23,317 nucleotides of DNA, taken from the IMG/VR virus record IMGVR_UViG_3300009481_004226, positions 1 through 23,317 of that record; one strand, 5' to 3'. The position numbers and the translations under genes were made by a program. The notes under the pieces were generated by a model. That model had not been told where the DNA came from and did no database searches. It saw only the letters and a list, made by a program, of their open reading frames with translations. This DNA is from a virus. Shown here in pieces: positions 6,146 through 12,792 of the stretch (positions are counted from its first letter, which is position 1; every line of letters begins with the position of its first letter).

Positions 6146-6567
6146 TTCACCTCCTTAGAGTTGATTTTAATTAGTTCTATATTGTAAAAATCAAAAATCA
6201 ATTTAGCCTTTTCATCTCTTTTGTATTCCTCTGAATATATAACTTTAGGTATTTTATAAGCGGCTATTAACGTAGCGCAAGCGGAACATGGAAGTAGCGT
6301 AACCGCTAATATCTTACATTCTCCAGCTTTAAAGAGGGATAAGCAATTAGCTTCAGCGTGTATCATGTAAGGTCTGCGTAGGTCTCTATCTTCCCAAAAG
6401 ACATCTGAGACTTCTTTACCAGAAGCTAGTCCATTATATCCTACTCCAAGAACCTTATTGCTATAATCAAGCGCACACGCACCGACTTTTTTATGAGGAT
6501 CTTCACTCCTCAAAGACGCAGTACGAGCAAGTTCTATCGCATACTCTTCCCAAGAAAGGCGACTCAT
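6142..6567 (-). CDS. Deoxycytidylate (dCMP) deaminase
   Basis: 141 residues of the zinc-dependent cytidine/deoxycytidylate deaminase fold. The active site is seen as HAEAN (His70, Glu72) and PCSAC (Cys94, Cys97). The substrate-side N-terminal helix ARTASLRSEDPHKKVGA matches the ComEB/dCMP deaminase branch. It converts dCMP to dUMP, feeding dTMP synthesis, and pairs with the dUTPase and ribonucleotide reductase genes in the window. It is coupled to both neighbours by short overlaps: its start overlaps the stop of the 3-TM protein gene and its stop overlaps the sigma-factor GTG. Confidence 0.9.
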   Translation of the reverse strand: MSRLSWEEYAIELARTASLRSEDPHKKVGACALDYSNKVLGVGYNGLASGKEVSDVFWEDRDLRRPYMIHAEANCLSLFKAGECKILAVTLLPCSACATLIAAYKIPKVIYSEEYKRDEKAKLIFDFYNIELIKINSKEVK

Positions 6568-6836
6568 TTGCTCTGGTTTCTAATATAGTAAATTAGAAGA
6601 GTCAAGTATAAAACATTTACTATAGAAACAAAAGCATAGGACAATTGAGTCCAGAAGAAATTAGTAGTTACAATAAAAAAATAAAAGGTCCAAAAATTCC
6701 AACAAGAGAAAAATACAATACTCAACTTGCTAATTCCTTTTACATCTTTGTCTTTGCACAATTTAAAAAGATTTAAAATATAAAAGAAGCCAGCAATAAA
6801 TATAAAAGAACTGTTGATTAAATCATAGGTCTCCAT
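6564..6836 (-). CDS. Small three-TM membrane protein, SemiSWEET/PQ-loop-like
   Basis: 90 residues with three hydrophobic segments (about 8-26, 38-57 and 62-85). The loop after TM1 reads KDKDVKGISKLSIVFFSCWNFW, which resembles the conserved loop and second helix of bacterial SemiSWEET sugar transporters (a single three-helix PQ-loop repeat that works as a dimer), although the Pro-Gln pair is not present. Its start lies inside the end of the phosphomannomutase gene, so it is probably co-translated with it. A link to sugar movement would suit that neighbour but is inference; other small phage membrane proteins look similar. Confidence 0.6.
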   Translation of the reverse strand: METYDLINSSFIFIAGFFYILNLFKLCKDKDVKGISKLSIVFFSCWNFWTFYFFIVTTNFFWTQLSYAFVSIVNVLYLTLLIYYIRNQSK

Positions 6837-7536
6837 TTTGCAAAATAGCGAAAGTATTTCTCCAATCTCCGACTTCGAATACTTTACCTTTATTTTCTAA
6901 AACGTCAACAGATACGTCATGATCATTACCGCCCTCAAAGCACTTGTCTCCAAAAAACACGATGTCTTTAGTTTTGTTTTCTCTTATCCACTTGCTTGAT
7001 AAAGTTTTGTTATTGCCTTTGGGCTGTATGTCTAAGCTTATTTGCCCACCAACTTTAGCTTCCAAGTCAGGAAATGTTTCCTCTACTTTTTTTGCTATCC
7101 CAGTTCTTTCTTTGGATTTTTCATCCCATTCATAGTAAGTATTTCTTTGCTCTAGCCCTATACTTCTACCTACTGTTGTAAAATTTAACATTCCAGTCCT
7201 GTATTCAAAAAAGGGAGCCTCACCAAGCACGGGAGATTTTGTGTTAATTTGGAATGAAGATAGCATTTCGATCAAAGTTTTTGGGGGGTCGAATTTATTT
7301 TCGTAAATTAATTCTTTATCAATAGACAGTTTGTTTCCCATGCTGGAGAAAATTCCTGAACACCTAGTAATTATACTTGATGGCATTTGTTCAAATATTT
7401 TCTTTTCATCGCTGCCAGAGACAAGATAAACAGACCTGTCTCTCATCCAGTCTAAAAAAAATGCCAGAAAGGATTGATCCATTTTCTGGCGAGGTGGAGT
7501 TAACGTATTATCTACGTCGAAAAGAAATGCTGTCAT
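6823..7536 (-). CDS. Phosphomannomutase, eukaryotic-type (HAD superfamily)
   Basis: 237 residues. The HAD motif LFDVDNTLTP places the nucleophile and acid at Asp7 and Asp9. This is followed by VSGSDEKKIFEQ, a YRTGMLNFTTVGRS block that matches the FRNGMLNVSPIGR signature of PMM1/PMM2, GGQISLDIQPKG with NKT, and FFGDKCFEGGNDHDV (metal-binding loop). The enzyme interconverts mannose-6-phosphate and mannose-1-phosphate, on the route to GDP-mannose. The length is close to the family's 240-250 residues and all motifs are intact. Bacteria usually use an unrelated alpha-phosphohexomutase (ManB), so this type is notable here. It overlaps the zinc-protease-like gene by 4 bases. Confidence 0.9.
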   Translation of the reverse strand: MTAFLFDVDNTLTPPRQKMDQSFLAFFLDWMRDRSVYLVSGSDEKKIFEQMPSSIITRCSGIFSSMGNKLSIDKELIYENKFDPPKTLIEMLSSFQINTKSPVLGEAPFFEYRTGMLNFTTVGRSIGLEQRNTYYEWDEKSKERTGIAKKVEETFPDLEAKVGGQISLDIQPKGNNKTLSSKWIRENKTKDIVFFGDKCFEGGNDHDVSVDVLENKGKVFEVGDWRNTFAILQNGDL

Positions 7537-7841
7537 TTTACCTTACGCCATCCGCATTTGTTAAAAAGTAATCTGCTTAAGTTGTTAGCAAATTTAGTCA
7601 CTTTTGCTTCAGGCGCATCCCAAAAATATGCATGACAGACTTCGTGGATGCAAGTATTTAGTTCTGTTTGCTGGGTAAGTTGAGGATTTATATATATTTT
7701 AGGTTCATCCTCTTGAGGGTTTAGGCAAAGCCCATCTGCTTCGCCATATGCTTTATGGGGCTTACGAAAAAAAAGAGTATACTCTACACCATCATAATTA
7801 GTGAAGCTAAATGTCTTATTTTTTTCCTTTCTGCCCTTCAT
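7533..7841 (-). CDS. Small zinc-metalloprotease-like protein (HExxH)
   Basis: 102 residues. After an N-terminal strand-rich part, a helix carries HEVCH (His66, Glu67, His70), the zincin signature, followed by WDAPEAKV where Glu78 could be the third ligand, and LSRLLFNKCGW at the end. It is much shorter than SprT or ImmA/IrrE proteases but has the same strand-then-HExxH-helix order (KIYINP, then the active-site helix). Targets could include a host regulator. It may also be a zinc-binding protein without activity. Confidence 0.65.
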   Translation of the reverse strand: MKGRKEKNKTFSFTNYDGVEYTLFFRKPHKAYGEADGLCLNPQEDEPKIYINPQLTQQTELNTCIHEVCHAYFWDAPEAKVTKFANNLSRLLFNKCGWRKVK

Positions 7842-8112
7842 GGTGCTCTTTTAGTTCGAGAATATCGCAACCAGTCCAAGTATAGGATGGTTGATGCTCT
7901 CTTACTATTTTTACACCTTTTTTCTCTACAAAGCGCAATTCACCAGAAACCCCTAATAATGTATCAATATCTTTGATAGCCACACAGGCGTGTCCGGTCT
8001 TATTTTCGCCCTGTACTGTAAGTTTGAAGCAATTAGCGTTCCTCGGAGGAGTGGGAATTAGTATGTAATCTGGGTCTTTATCTGTCCCAAAGCCTACTTT
8101 AATTTTTTTCAT
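7816..8112 (-). CDS. Hypothetical protein, 98 aa
   Basis: Starts at the ATG at 8112 and overlaps both neighbours by 14-26 bases. It reads as a small beta-rich domain (VGFGTDKDPDYILIPTPPR, then FKLTVQ and ELRFVEKKGVKIV) with a charged tail ending in GQKGKK. Two cysteines are present but not in a metal-binding pattern. No family or function is recognised. Confidence 0.55.
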   Translation of the reverse strand: MKKIKVGFGTDKDPDYILIPTPPRNANCFKLTVQGENKTGHACVAIKDIDTLLGVSGELRFVEKKGVKIVREHQPSYTWTGCDILELKEHHEGQKGKK

Positions 8113-8395
8113 TAAACACCGTCTGTATAAGTTCTTTGTTTAGTTTATTTTGGTATTCTTTTCTTCTCTTTATTTCGTACTCGCCTTTTTTCGCTAGATA
8201 AAGCAAATTCGTTTTACTGTATTCAAGAGCATCTGTTATTACGCCGTCTTCGTCTATTTCTGGATCTTCTTTTAATAAAGAATCAAAGTAGTATAATTCT
8301 TCAATAGCTTTTTTACTTTCAACAGCAAACCACTCTAGAGTTGCATCAGATATTTGCAAATCCTTTTGAGTTTTCTGTATATCTGTATCACTCAT
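8099..8395 (-). CDS. Hypothetical helical protein, 98 aa
   Basis: A mostly helical, highly charged protein (long runs of Glu, Lys and Leu around YYFDSLLKEDPEIDEDG and EIKRRKEYQNKLNKEL). The start at 8395 overlaps the preceding stop by 4 bases. No motif is recognised. It may be a small scaffold or interaction protein, but nothing in the sequence decides this. Confidence 0.55.
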   Translation of the reverse strand: MSDTDIQKTQKDLQISDATLEWFAVESKKAIEELYYFDSLLKEDPEIDEDGVITDALEYSKTNLLYLAKKGEYEIKRRKEYQNKLNKELIQTVFNEKN

Positions 8396-8706
8396 AAGTC
8401 GCCAAAGGGATCATCCTTCACTTGTTTAAACGGGCTTATTTCCATAAGGCTTTTCTTTTTGCCATTTATGAATTGTATTTGATATGGATTTTTTTTGCTC
8501 TTAGAGATTTTGTTTATATATTTAAAGAAGCAAGTGTGGCAAATTGTCTTGGGCTTAATATTATCTTTCTGTTTTATATCAAAGTATACAAGCTTCTTTC
8601 TATCAAAAAGTATTTTGTAGTGAGGCTTAGTATATTCTAAGCCGCAACTACTGCAACAAATCTCCTTAGAGCATTTGTAAGGTCTTTTTACTGTGACCTG
8701 TACCAT
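8392..8706 (-). CDS. Zinc-ribbon-like hypothetical protein, 104 aa
   Basis: The ATG at 8706 gives MVQVTVKRPYKCS. Two cysteine pairs, CSSC (near residue 19) and CHTC (near residue 57), separated by a short beta segment, suggest one zinc ribbon. The rest is Lys-rich. Such proteins usually bind nucleic acid or a partner protein. No closer identification is possible. Confidence 0.6.
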   Translation of the reverse strand: MVQVTVKRPYKCSKEICCSSCGLEYTKPHYKILFDRKKLVYFDIKQKDNIKPKTICHTCFFKYINKISKSKKNPYQIQFINGKKKSLMEISPFKQVKDDPFGDL

Positions 8707-8744
8707 ACTTTAATTTACACTCTAAAAGGAGTTCTACAAAAATA

Positions 8745-8912
8745 TTATTTCACCTCCTTAATGAAAAAGTCTCCATTATTTTTCTTTTTTAAGTCTCTCA
8801 TGTATCGTTTAGCTTTTTTTAAACCTTCGTCGGTCATTTCAAAAGCTCCATAAGTAAAGTTTTGATCATTAGTTATAATGTAGCAACTTTTTTTACCTTT
8901 AATTTTTGGCAT
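8745..8912 (-). CDS. Small basic hypothetical protein, 55 aa
   Basis: A 55-codon frame starts at the ATG at 8912, inside the end of the upstream gene, and ends at TAA 8745-8747. It is rich in Lys with a pattern YIITNDQNFTYGAFEMTDEG that looks like two strands and a turn followed by a basic helix. The overlap start fits the coupled layout of this operon. Function unknown. Confidence 0.6.
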   Translation of the reverse strand: MPKIKGKKSCYIITNDQNFTYGAFEMTDEGLKKAKRYMRDLKKKNNGDFFIKEVK

Positions 8913-9078
8913 CTGAATTTTCCTTTAGCATTTCTTTAACTAATTTTAAATGGTGAGTTATCCAGCCGTCACCATCAAGGGCTACATCTGAATTTTTACT
9001 GGACTCAATTTTATCGTCCGTAGAAGACTTTTCTATTATTTGATCTAACAATTCTAAAGCTTCATCAACTTTGCTCAT
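8899..9078 (-). CDS. Small acidic hypothetical protein, 59 aa
   Basis: The ATG at 9078 (MSKVDEALELLDQ) is preferred over a TTG two codons upstream. The protein is acidic and helical at both ends with a short WITHH element in the middle. It is followed by an overlapping 55-aa gene. A possible promoter upstream (TAGACA, 17 bases, TAATGT) would place transcription start at the ATG, but its -10 is weak. Function unknown. Confidence 0.55.
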   Translation of the reverse strand: MSKVDEALELLDQIIEKSSTDDKIESSKNSDVALDGDGWITHHLKLVKEMLKENSDAKN

Positions 9079-9110
9079 AAGCAAACATTAGTGAAACTCA
9101 ATCGAAATGT

Positions 9111-9743
9111 CTAGCCTTTTCTTGGAGAGTACTCGCCTTCCCTTACCCAAACTATGCCGATCCATTTAAATCCTTTTTCTACTGGTAGGGAGCAATGAAG
9201 GCTTTTTTCAATTGGCTTATTGTCTCTAAAATTATTCCAATAAACAGCCCTACCTTTCCTTGGGGCTATTTCAAAATTGTCCAATTTAGGAAACTGGGTT
9301 ACGCCACCTTCATAGGAATCATTTAGGTAAAATAAAACGCTAGAAACTCTTTGACCGCCTTTTGCTATATCAAGATCGTATCCTTCCCCGCCCTTTAAGA
9401 AGAAGTCGTAATGAGGAACATAGTGACCCCCTTCGGAGTATCTTACTATGTTTAAGTATTCTTGGTTTTCTACTGGCAAGCAGGTAATGTTAGAAACTAT
9501 AGTCTCTATTTTTTCTATAGAGTTATATATTTTTTGTTGGGAATTATAATTTGATTTTAGTAAAAGACTTTCCTGAGCATACCTAGACTTCGTATCTTTT
9601 ATTGGCCCTTTTTCATAGTCCAGAACAGTTACATCTTTTAACATAGACATAGCTTCCGCCCTTAAAAGAAGGCAATCTTCAATTGAAAGTATGCCATCGC
9701 ATACCCAAATGAAGTCGTCTACTTGAGAAAAATTATGCAGCAC
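9111..9743 (-). CDS. 2-oxoglutarate/Fe(II)-dependent oxygenase, prolyl-4-hydroxylase type
   Basis: 210 residues of the P4H-like double-stranded beta-helix. Iron ligands are seen in HYVPHYD (His111, Asp113) and in SLHCSLPV (His183); Lys193 in KGFKW is in the position that binds 2-oxoglutarate. Between them are SSVLFYLND, GGVTQFPKL and GRAVYWNN, all typical of the family. It uses 2-oxoglutarate and O2 to hydroxylate a protein side chain or small molecule. The start is GTG at 9743, 5 bases after the upstream stop; the next ATG would remove the first domain strands. The substrate is unknown; phage relatives are often proposed to modify proteins or nucleotides. Confidence 0.88.
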   Translation of the reverse strand: MLHNFSQVDDFIWVCDGILSIEDCLLLRAEAMSMLKDVTVLDYEKGPIKDTKSRYAQESLLLKSNYNSQQKIYNSIEKIETIVSNITCLPVENQEYLNIVRYSEGGHYVPHYDFFLKGGEGYDLDIAKGGQRVSSVLFYLNDSYEGGVTQFPKLDNFEIAPRKGRAVYWNNFRDNKPIEKSLHCSLPVEKGFKWIGIVWVREGEYSPRKG

Positions 9744-9748
9744 TGCGA

Positions 9749-9880
9749 TTATTTATCGCATATACATTCGCCTTTACAAGCGCAAACTTTATCGCAAGGA
9801 CAAGCAACACTGCCCGTACACGGCATACAAGCACAACCGACTAATGTCGCCCCCAAGATTGCAATTATTAAGTATTTCAT
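9749..9880 (-). CDS. Tiny cysteine-rich lipoprotein, 43 aa
   Basis: The ATG at 9880 gives a short signal peptide ending in a lipobox LVGC at residue 16, so Cys16 should be lipidated. The mature 28-residue part contains nine cysteines (16, 18, 21, 27, 29, 33, 35, 39, 41), many as C-x-C, in the style of a metallothionein. It sits directly between the secreted protease (gap of 1 base) and the oxygenase gene, so all three should be on one transcript. A metal- or disulfide-based role at the membrane surface is inferred from composition only. Confidence 0.65.
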   Translation of the reverse strand: MKYLIIAILGATLVGCACMPCTGSVACPCDKVCACKGECICDK

Positions 9881-9881
9881 A

Positions 9882-10850
9882 TTAGTGTTTCTCCATTGTC
9901 TTTAGAAGTTGAGGCTTAGTTTTAAGGAAATCTGGGCGACCATCATTGTGCTTTTCGTATACTCTAAGCATAAATGGAAAAGCTTTTTTAGCGGCCTCTT
10001 TCTCTTCGTCCTCTACATCTTTTTTCTCTTTGGGAGTATTTTCTATGGGCATTTTCTTTAAGTCTTCTTCGTTAGGCATTTCGACTTTAGGATCTAAAGC
10101 CCACATAATTTTATGTTGTTCGCAATAATCAATAATTCTACGAACAGGCACAATAAGATTAAATCCTTCCCCAGCACCTCTGACAAGCATTCCTATATAT
10201 TTAGCGTCATCCTTCAAATACACCCCACCCCCGGAACTTCCCGGAAAAGCTGTGCAAGTCGTTTGATCGAAAACATGTTTATTTAAAGACTTAATTAATC
10301 TTCCATGTTGAGAGTAGATACCGTCCGTCATGCTGTTTGCCCCCATTTGCCCAAGTAAGCTACCTACATGCAGCAAGTCTGTGCCAAGAGTTGGAATTTT
10401 ACCTTTATCTAAGTGAAAGGTAACGGTGTCATCTACAAAATTAAATTTTCTAATTCTTAGCAATGCTAAGTCATGGCCGTCATCTGCATTACTGTACTTT
10501 AGTACTTCTGCATCCATTTGAAGTCTGCCTACGGTTCGTCCATTCTGACGAATCTCTTTAACGACCATAGGGTCTTTAAATTCGACAATGGTTTTCGGCG
10601 CACCACCGACTACAGTTTTTCTTTCTTTTCTCAGGTTGTCTATAACGTGTGCCGCAGTCCAAACAAAATTTACTTTATTACCTTTTGAATCTTTTCGGGA
10701 GAAGATAACCCCTGAGCCTTCGCCATTAGACCACTGGCCTTCTGATCTGATAGTTACAGAAACATTTTGTAAGTGTTCTGCGGTAGAAAGTTTTTCTGCT
10801 CCAACCAAGACACAAGCAGAAAGAAGAAGAGATAGTAGGATAGTTTTCAT
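9882..10850 (-). CDS. Secreted trypsin-like serine protease with charged C-terminal tail
   Basis: 322 residues. A signal peptide (about residues 1-18, hydrophobic core then VLVGA) predicts export. The catalytic triad is visible as TAAHVI (His68), GHDLALL (Asp127) and FPGSSGGG (Ser206), the chymotrypsin/HtrA-like fold. No PDZ domain is seen; instead there is a Glu/Lys-rich linker (about 245-290) and a short C-terminal segment. An AGAGGAAAA Shine-Dalgarno lies before the ATG at 10850. It should act in the periplasm or outside the cell, possibly on envelope proteins. It is co-oriented with the tiny cysteine-rich lipoprotein gene. Confidence 0.88.
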   Translation of the reverse strand: MKTILLSLLLSACVLVGAEKLSTAEHLQNVSVTIRSEGQWSNGEGSGVIFSRKDSKGNKVNFVWTAAHVIDNLRKERKTVVGGAPKTIVEFKDPMVVKEIRQNGRTVGRLQMDAEVLKYSNADDGHDLALLRIRKFNFVDDTVTFHLDKGKIPTLGTDLLHVGSLLGQMGANSMTDGIYSQHGRLIKSLNKHVFDQTTCTAFPGSSGGGVYLKDDAKYIGMLVRGAGEGFNLIVPVRRIIDYCEQHKIMWALDPKVEMPNEEDLKKMPIENTPKEKKDVEDEEKEAAKKAFPFMLRVYEKHNDGRPDFLKTKPQLLKTMEKH

Positions 10851-10905
10851 TGTCGTTTTCCTCTATCAAATTTACACCCCTTTTAGGGCGAAAAATAGCC
10901 AAAAA

Positions 10906-11340
10906 CTACTTTAATCCAGTATATTCTGAAGAAGATCTTATTTTTTCCCCAAGTCCGTCCACTATTTTAATGCCTAAATTGTGGCAAACTGGGCCTTCTG
11001 GGATCTCGTCGGAGGATCTGTCGCCGCCCTTGGCGAAAATATCTGGCCTTAAAAAGGCTAAACTCAGAGTTACTGTTTCGTCCACATCAAGCGCCTTGAA
11101 AACATCGTCAACCATATTTAGGGAACTTACTATTTTTATCCTGTCCTCGACGGGCATAAACGATTTCCCCTTTTTCAGCTTGGCTTGTTTATCGTTATTG
11201 ACTACGACAATTAATTTATCTCCAAGAGCCCTAGCTTTCTCAAGGTACTCTATATGACCCACATGAATAGGATCAAAATATCCACTAGCCACAACAACAG
11301 TATTTATCCCAAGGGGCTTAAAGTCTTGATCGTTTTTCAT
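10906..11340 (-). CDS. Nucleotidyltransferase of the HldE-C/TagD family
   Basis: About 144 residues from the ATG at 11340 (MKNDQDF). The HxGH signature is HVGH (residues 26-29) within GYFDPIHVGHIEYLEKARALGD. VNNDKQAKLKKGKSF and PVEDRIKIVSSL follow, then LRPDIFAKGGD and IRSSS near the end. This matches the ADP-heptose/CDP-glycerol type of cytidylyl/adenylyltransferase, which joins a nucleotide to a sugar or polyol phosphate. A frame extending 13 codons further upstream is an artefact of translating the tRNA-Val gene. The exact sugar is not determined; ADP-heptose synthesis for lipopolysaccharide is one option. Confidence 0.88.
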   Translation of the reverse strand: MKNDQDFKPLGINTVVVASGYFDPIHVGHIEYLEKARALGDKLIVVVNNDKQAKLKKGKSFMPVEDRIKIVSSLNMVDDVFKALDVDETVTLSLAFLRPDIFAKGGDRSSDEIPEGPVCHNLGIKIVDGLGEKIRSSSEYTGLK

Positions 11341-11346
11341 TTTATT

Positions 11347-11421
11347 TGGTAGGCGGTGAGGGATTCGAACCCCCGACAACCTCGGTGTAAACGAGACACT
11401 CTACCACTGAGTTAACCGCCC
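11347..11421 (-). tRNA. tRNA-Val (anticodon UAC), CCA encoded
   Basis: A 75-base cloverleaf including CCA. The acceptor is GGGCGGT/ACCGCCT with a G1-U72 wobble; the D arm is ACTC/GAGT; the anticodon stem TCTCG/CGAGG encloses TTTACAC (anticodon TAC); the T arm is GGGGG/CCCTC around TTCGAAT; the discriminator is A. The first 10 bases overlap the 3' end of the upstream protein gene, whose stop codon is tRNA bases 8-10. The next gene begins 6 bases after the CCA. Confidence 0.95.
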
Positions 11422-11669
11422 AAATTATCCCTCCAAACTACAAGGCTCATAGCTATGTTTTTTGGATCTATTGCTTTTTTTATTAAAAGGTTAGAACACT
11501 TTTCTAGCTCATAGGCTAAATTGCAGCAATCTTCATTATTTTTTATTTTAGATTTTTGCAAAAGATTTACATAATCACTAAAGTTAGCAAACGCCACCTC
11601 CCAAGGAACTTGGGGGTCAGAAACGTTTTCCAAGAAAACTCTTTGGTACTCTAATGTTTCATTTTTCAC
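11412..11669 (-). CDS. Hypothetical protein, 85 aa, ending inside tRNA-Val
   Basis: Helical, mixed-charge protein (MKNETLEYQRVFLEN to SLVVWRDNLGG) with one Cys-Cys pair. The stop TAA (11414-11412) is within the tRNA-Val gene, so the last codons GGC GGT are also the tRNA acceptor stem. It starts 2 bases after the dUTPase stop. No family is recognised. Confidence 0.6.
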   Translation of the reverse strand: MKNETLEYQRVFLENVSDPQVPWEVAFANFSDYVNLLQKSKIKNNEDCCNLAYELEKCSNLLIKKAIDPKNIAMSLVVWRDNLGG

Positions 11670-11671
11670 TT

Positions 11672-12094
11672 TTATTCACCTGAGCTTCCAAACCCTCCGT
11701 CGCCCCTCTCACTTTCAGGTATATCTTCTGCATCAATAAACTCTGCATAGTGACAGGTTTCAAATATTATCTGAGCAATTCTATCGCCTTCTGATATGTC
11801 TATGGGCTTATCCCCTAAGTTGATAAGAACAACTCCGATTTCTCCTCTGTAGCTACTATCAATCACTCCAGCCATAACGTCTAGACCTTTTTTTACTGCC
11901 AAGCCACTTCTTGGGGCGACTCTGCCATAGAAGCCAGCGGGAATAGCAAAAGCAAGCCCCGTTCTAACAACTCTTCTTTCACCTACTTTTATGTGGTGGT
12001 CTTCAATTGAAGACAAATCATAACCTGCATCAGCATAGTTAGCGGTTGTTGGTAGCTTGGCTTTTTCCGATAGTGTTTTTGTTATAATATCCAT
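11672..12094 (-). CDS. dut: dUTPase (dUTP diphosphatase), trimeric type
   Basis: 140 residues with all five conserved motifs in order: AGYDLS (23-28), APRSGLA (about 60-66), GVIDSSYRGEIGV with the catalytic Asp, GDRIAQIIF, and the C-terminal flexible arm RGDGGFGSSG. It hydrolyses dUTP to dUMP and PPi, keeping uracil out of DNA and supplying dUMP. It follows the HNH endonuclease gene by 2 bases and precedes an 85-aa unknown. Length and motifs are fully normal, in contrast to the degenerate relative at 15491-15907. Confidence 0.95.
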   Translation of the reverse strand: MDIITKTLSEKAKLPTTANYADAGYDLSSIEDHHIKVGERRVVRTGLAFAIPAGFYGRVAPRSGLAVKKGLDVMAGVIDSSYRGEIGVVLINLGDKPIDISEGDRIAQIIFETCHYAEFIDAEDIPESERGDGGFGSSGE

Positions 12095-12096
12095 TT

Positions 12097-12708
12097 TTAC
12101 TTAGGCGGCGTTACTTTAAATCCATGATGTATTAAGACTTCGGCGCAAAGATCTACAAATTCTCCAGTAGACATATCAGCTTTTGCTACATTTGCATCTC
12201 TGCAAGCAAGACCAAGGTTATCTAATTCATTAGATCCGCCTTTGGAAACTGGGTGAATGTGGTCTAAATGGTACTCTTCTTTTTTTGCAAGGTCTACATT
12301 TCTACCCGTTAGGTAACATATTGGGTCTTCGCCAACTTTATTTAAGAAATCCTTAACCCCAAAATTTTTTTTGCATCTATTTCTTCTGATCCCGTCATTA
12401 GCTCTTGATTTATACATTTGAACCTTTCTCTGTTGAGGAGAATGTTTGTTTGTATGCTTTTTCTTTTTTTCTTTTTTGAGTTTGTAAGATAAAGCGCGAT
12501 CAACAGAATGGAAAAAGTTGCCTATCTTTCCGTACAAAATCCCTGCAACGGTTTTCCTCAAAATCTTGTTTCTCTTCATGATTTTAGGTTTCGTTGATGA
12601 ATTGCAGTAGTATGCAATTGTGGACTTTGAGCAATTTAATTTTTTAGCTATTTTGCTGTAAGAGAAACCTTTCTTTCTGAGTTTTAAAATTTGCTCTTTT
12701 AGTTTCAT
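12097..12708 (-). CDS. HNH endonuclease with N-terminal helix-turn-helix
   Basis: 203 residues. An N-terminal helix-turn-helix (about 5-40; KKGFSYSKIAKKLNCSKSTIAYYC) is followed by a long Lys-rich linker and a C-terminal HNH domain: CYLTGRNVD, then YHLDHIHPVSKGG, then NLGLACRDANVAKAD, with the His, Asn and His residues of the beta-beta-alpha metal site. The layout resembles stand-alone mobile endonucleases of phages. The start ATG is 2 bases after the CCA end of tRNA-Arg, a common insertion neighbourhood for such genes. It may be selfish, or may have a repair or packaging role. Confidence 0.85.
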   Translation of the reverse strand: MKLKEQILKLRKKGFSYSKIAKKLNCSKSTIAYYCNSSTKPKIMKRNKILRKTVAGILYGKIGNFFHSVDRALSYKLKKEKKKKHTNKHSPQQRKVQMYKSRANDGIRRNRCKKNFGVKDFLNKVGEDPICYLTGRNVDLAKKEEYHLDHIHPVSKGGSNELDNLGLACRDANVAKADMSTGEFVDLCAEVLIHHGFKVTPPK

Positions 12709-12710
12709 AT

Positions 12711-12787
12711 TGGTACGCCCAGAGGGATTCGAACCCCCGACCCCAAGTTTAGAAGACTCGTGCTCTATCCAACTGAGCTATGGGCGC
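12711..12787 (-). tRNA. tRNA-Arg (anticodon UCU), CCA encoded
   Basis: A 77-base cloverleaf including CCA. The acceptor is GCGCCCA/TGGGCGT with a G1-U72 wobble; the D arm is GCTC/GAGC; the anticodon stem CGAGT/ACTTG encloses CTTCTAA (anticodon TCT, reading AGA); the T arm is GGGGG/CCCTC around TTCGAAT; A73. It lies 5 bases after the sugar dehydrogenase stop and 2 bases before the HNH start. Confidence 0.95.
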
Positions 12788-12792
12788 AAAAA

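Noticed and set aside
10588-11257. Two plus-strand frames opposite the protease and nucleotidyltransferase genes
   Set aside because: They are antisense shadows of two well-identified enzymes.
11341-11379. N-terminal extension MSGVRIPHRLPNK of the nucleotidyltransferase
   Set aside because: It is a translation of tRNA-Val. The ATG at 11340 begins the real protein.
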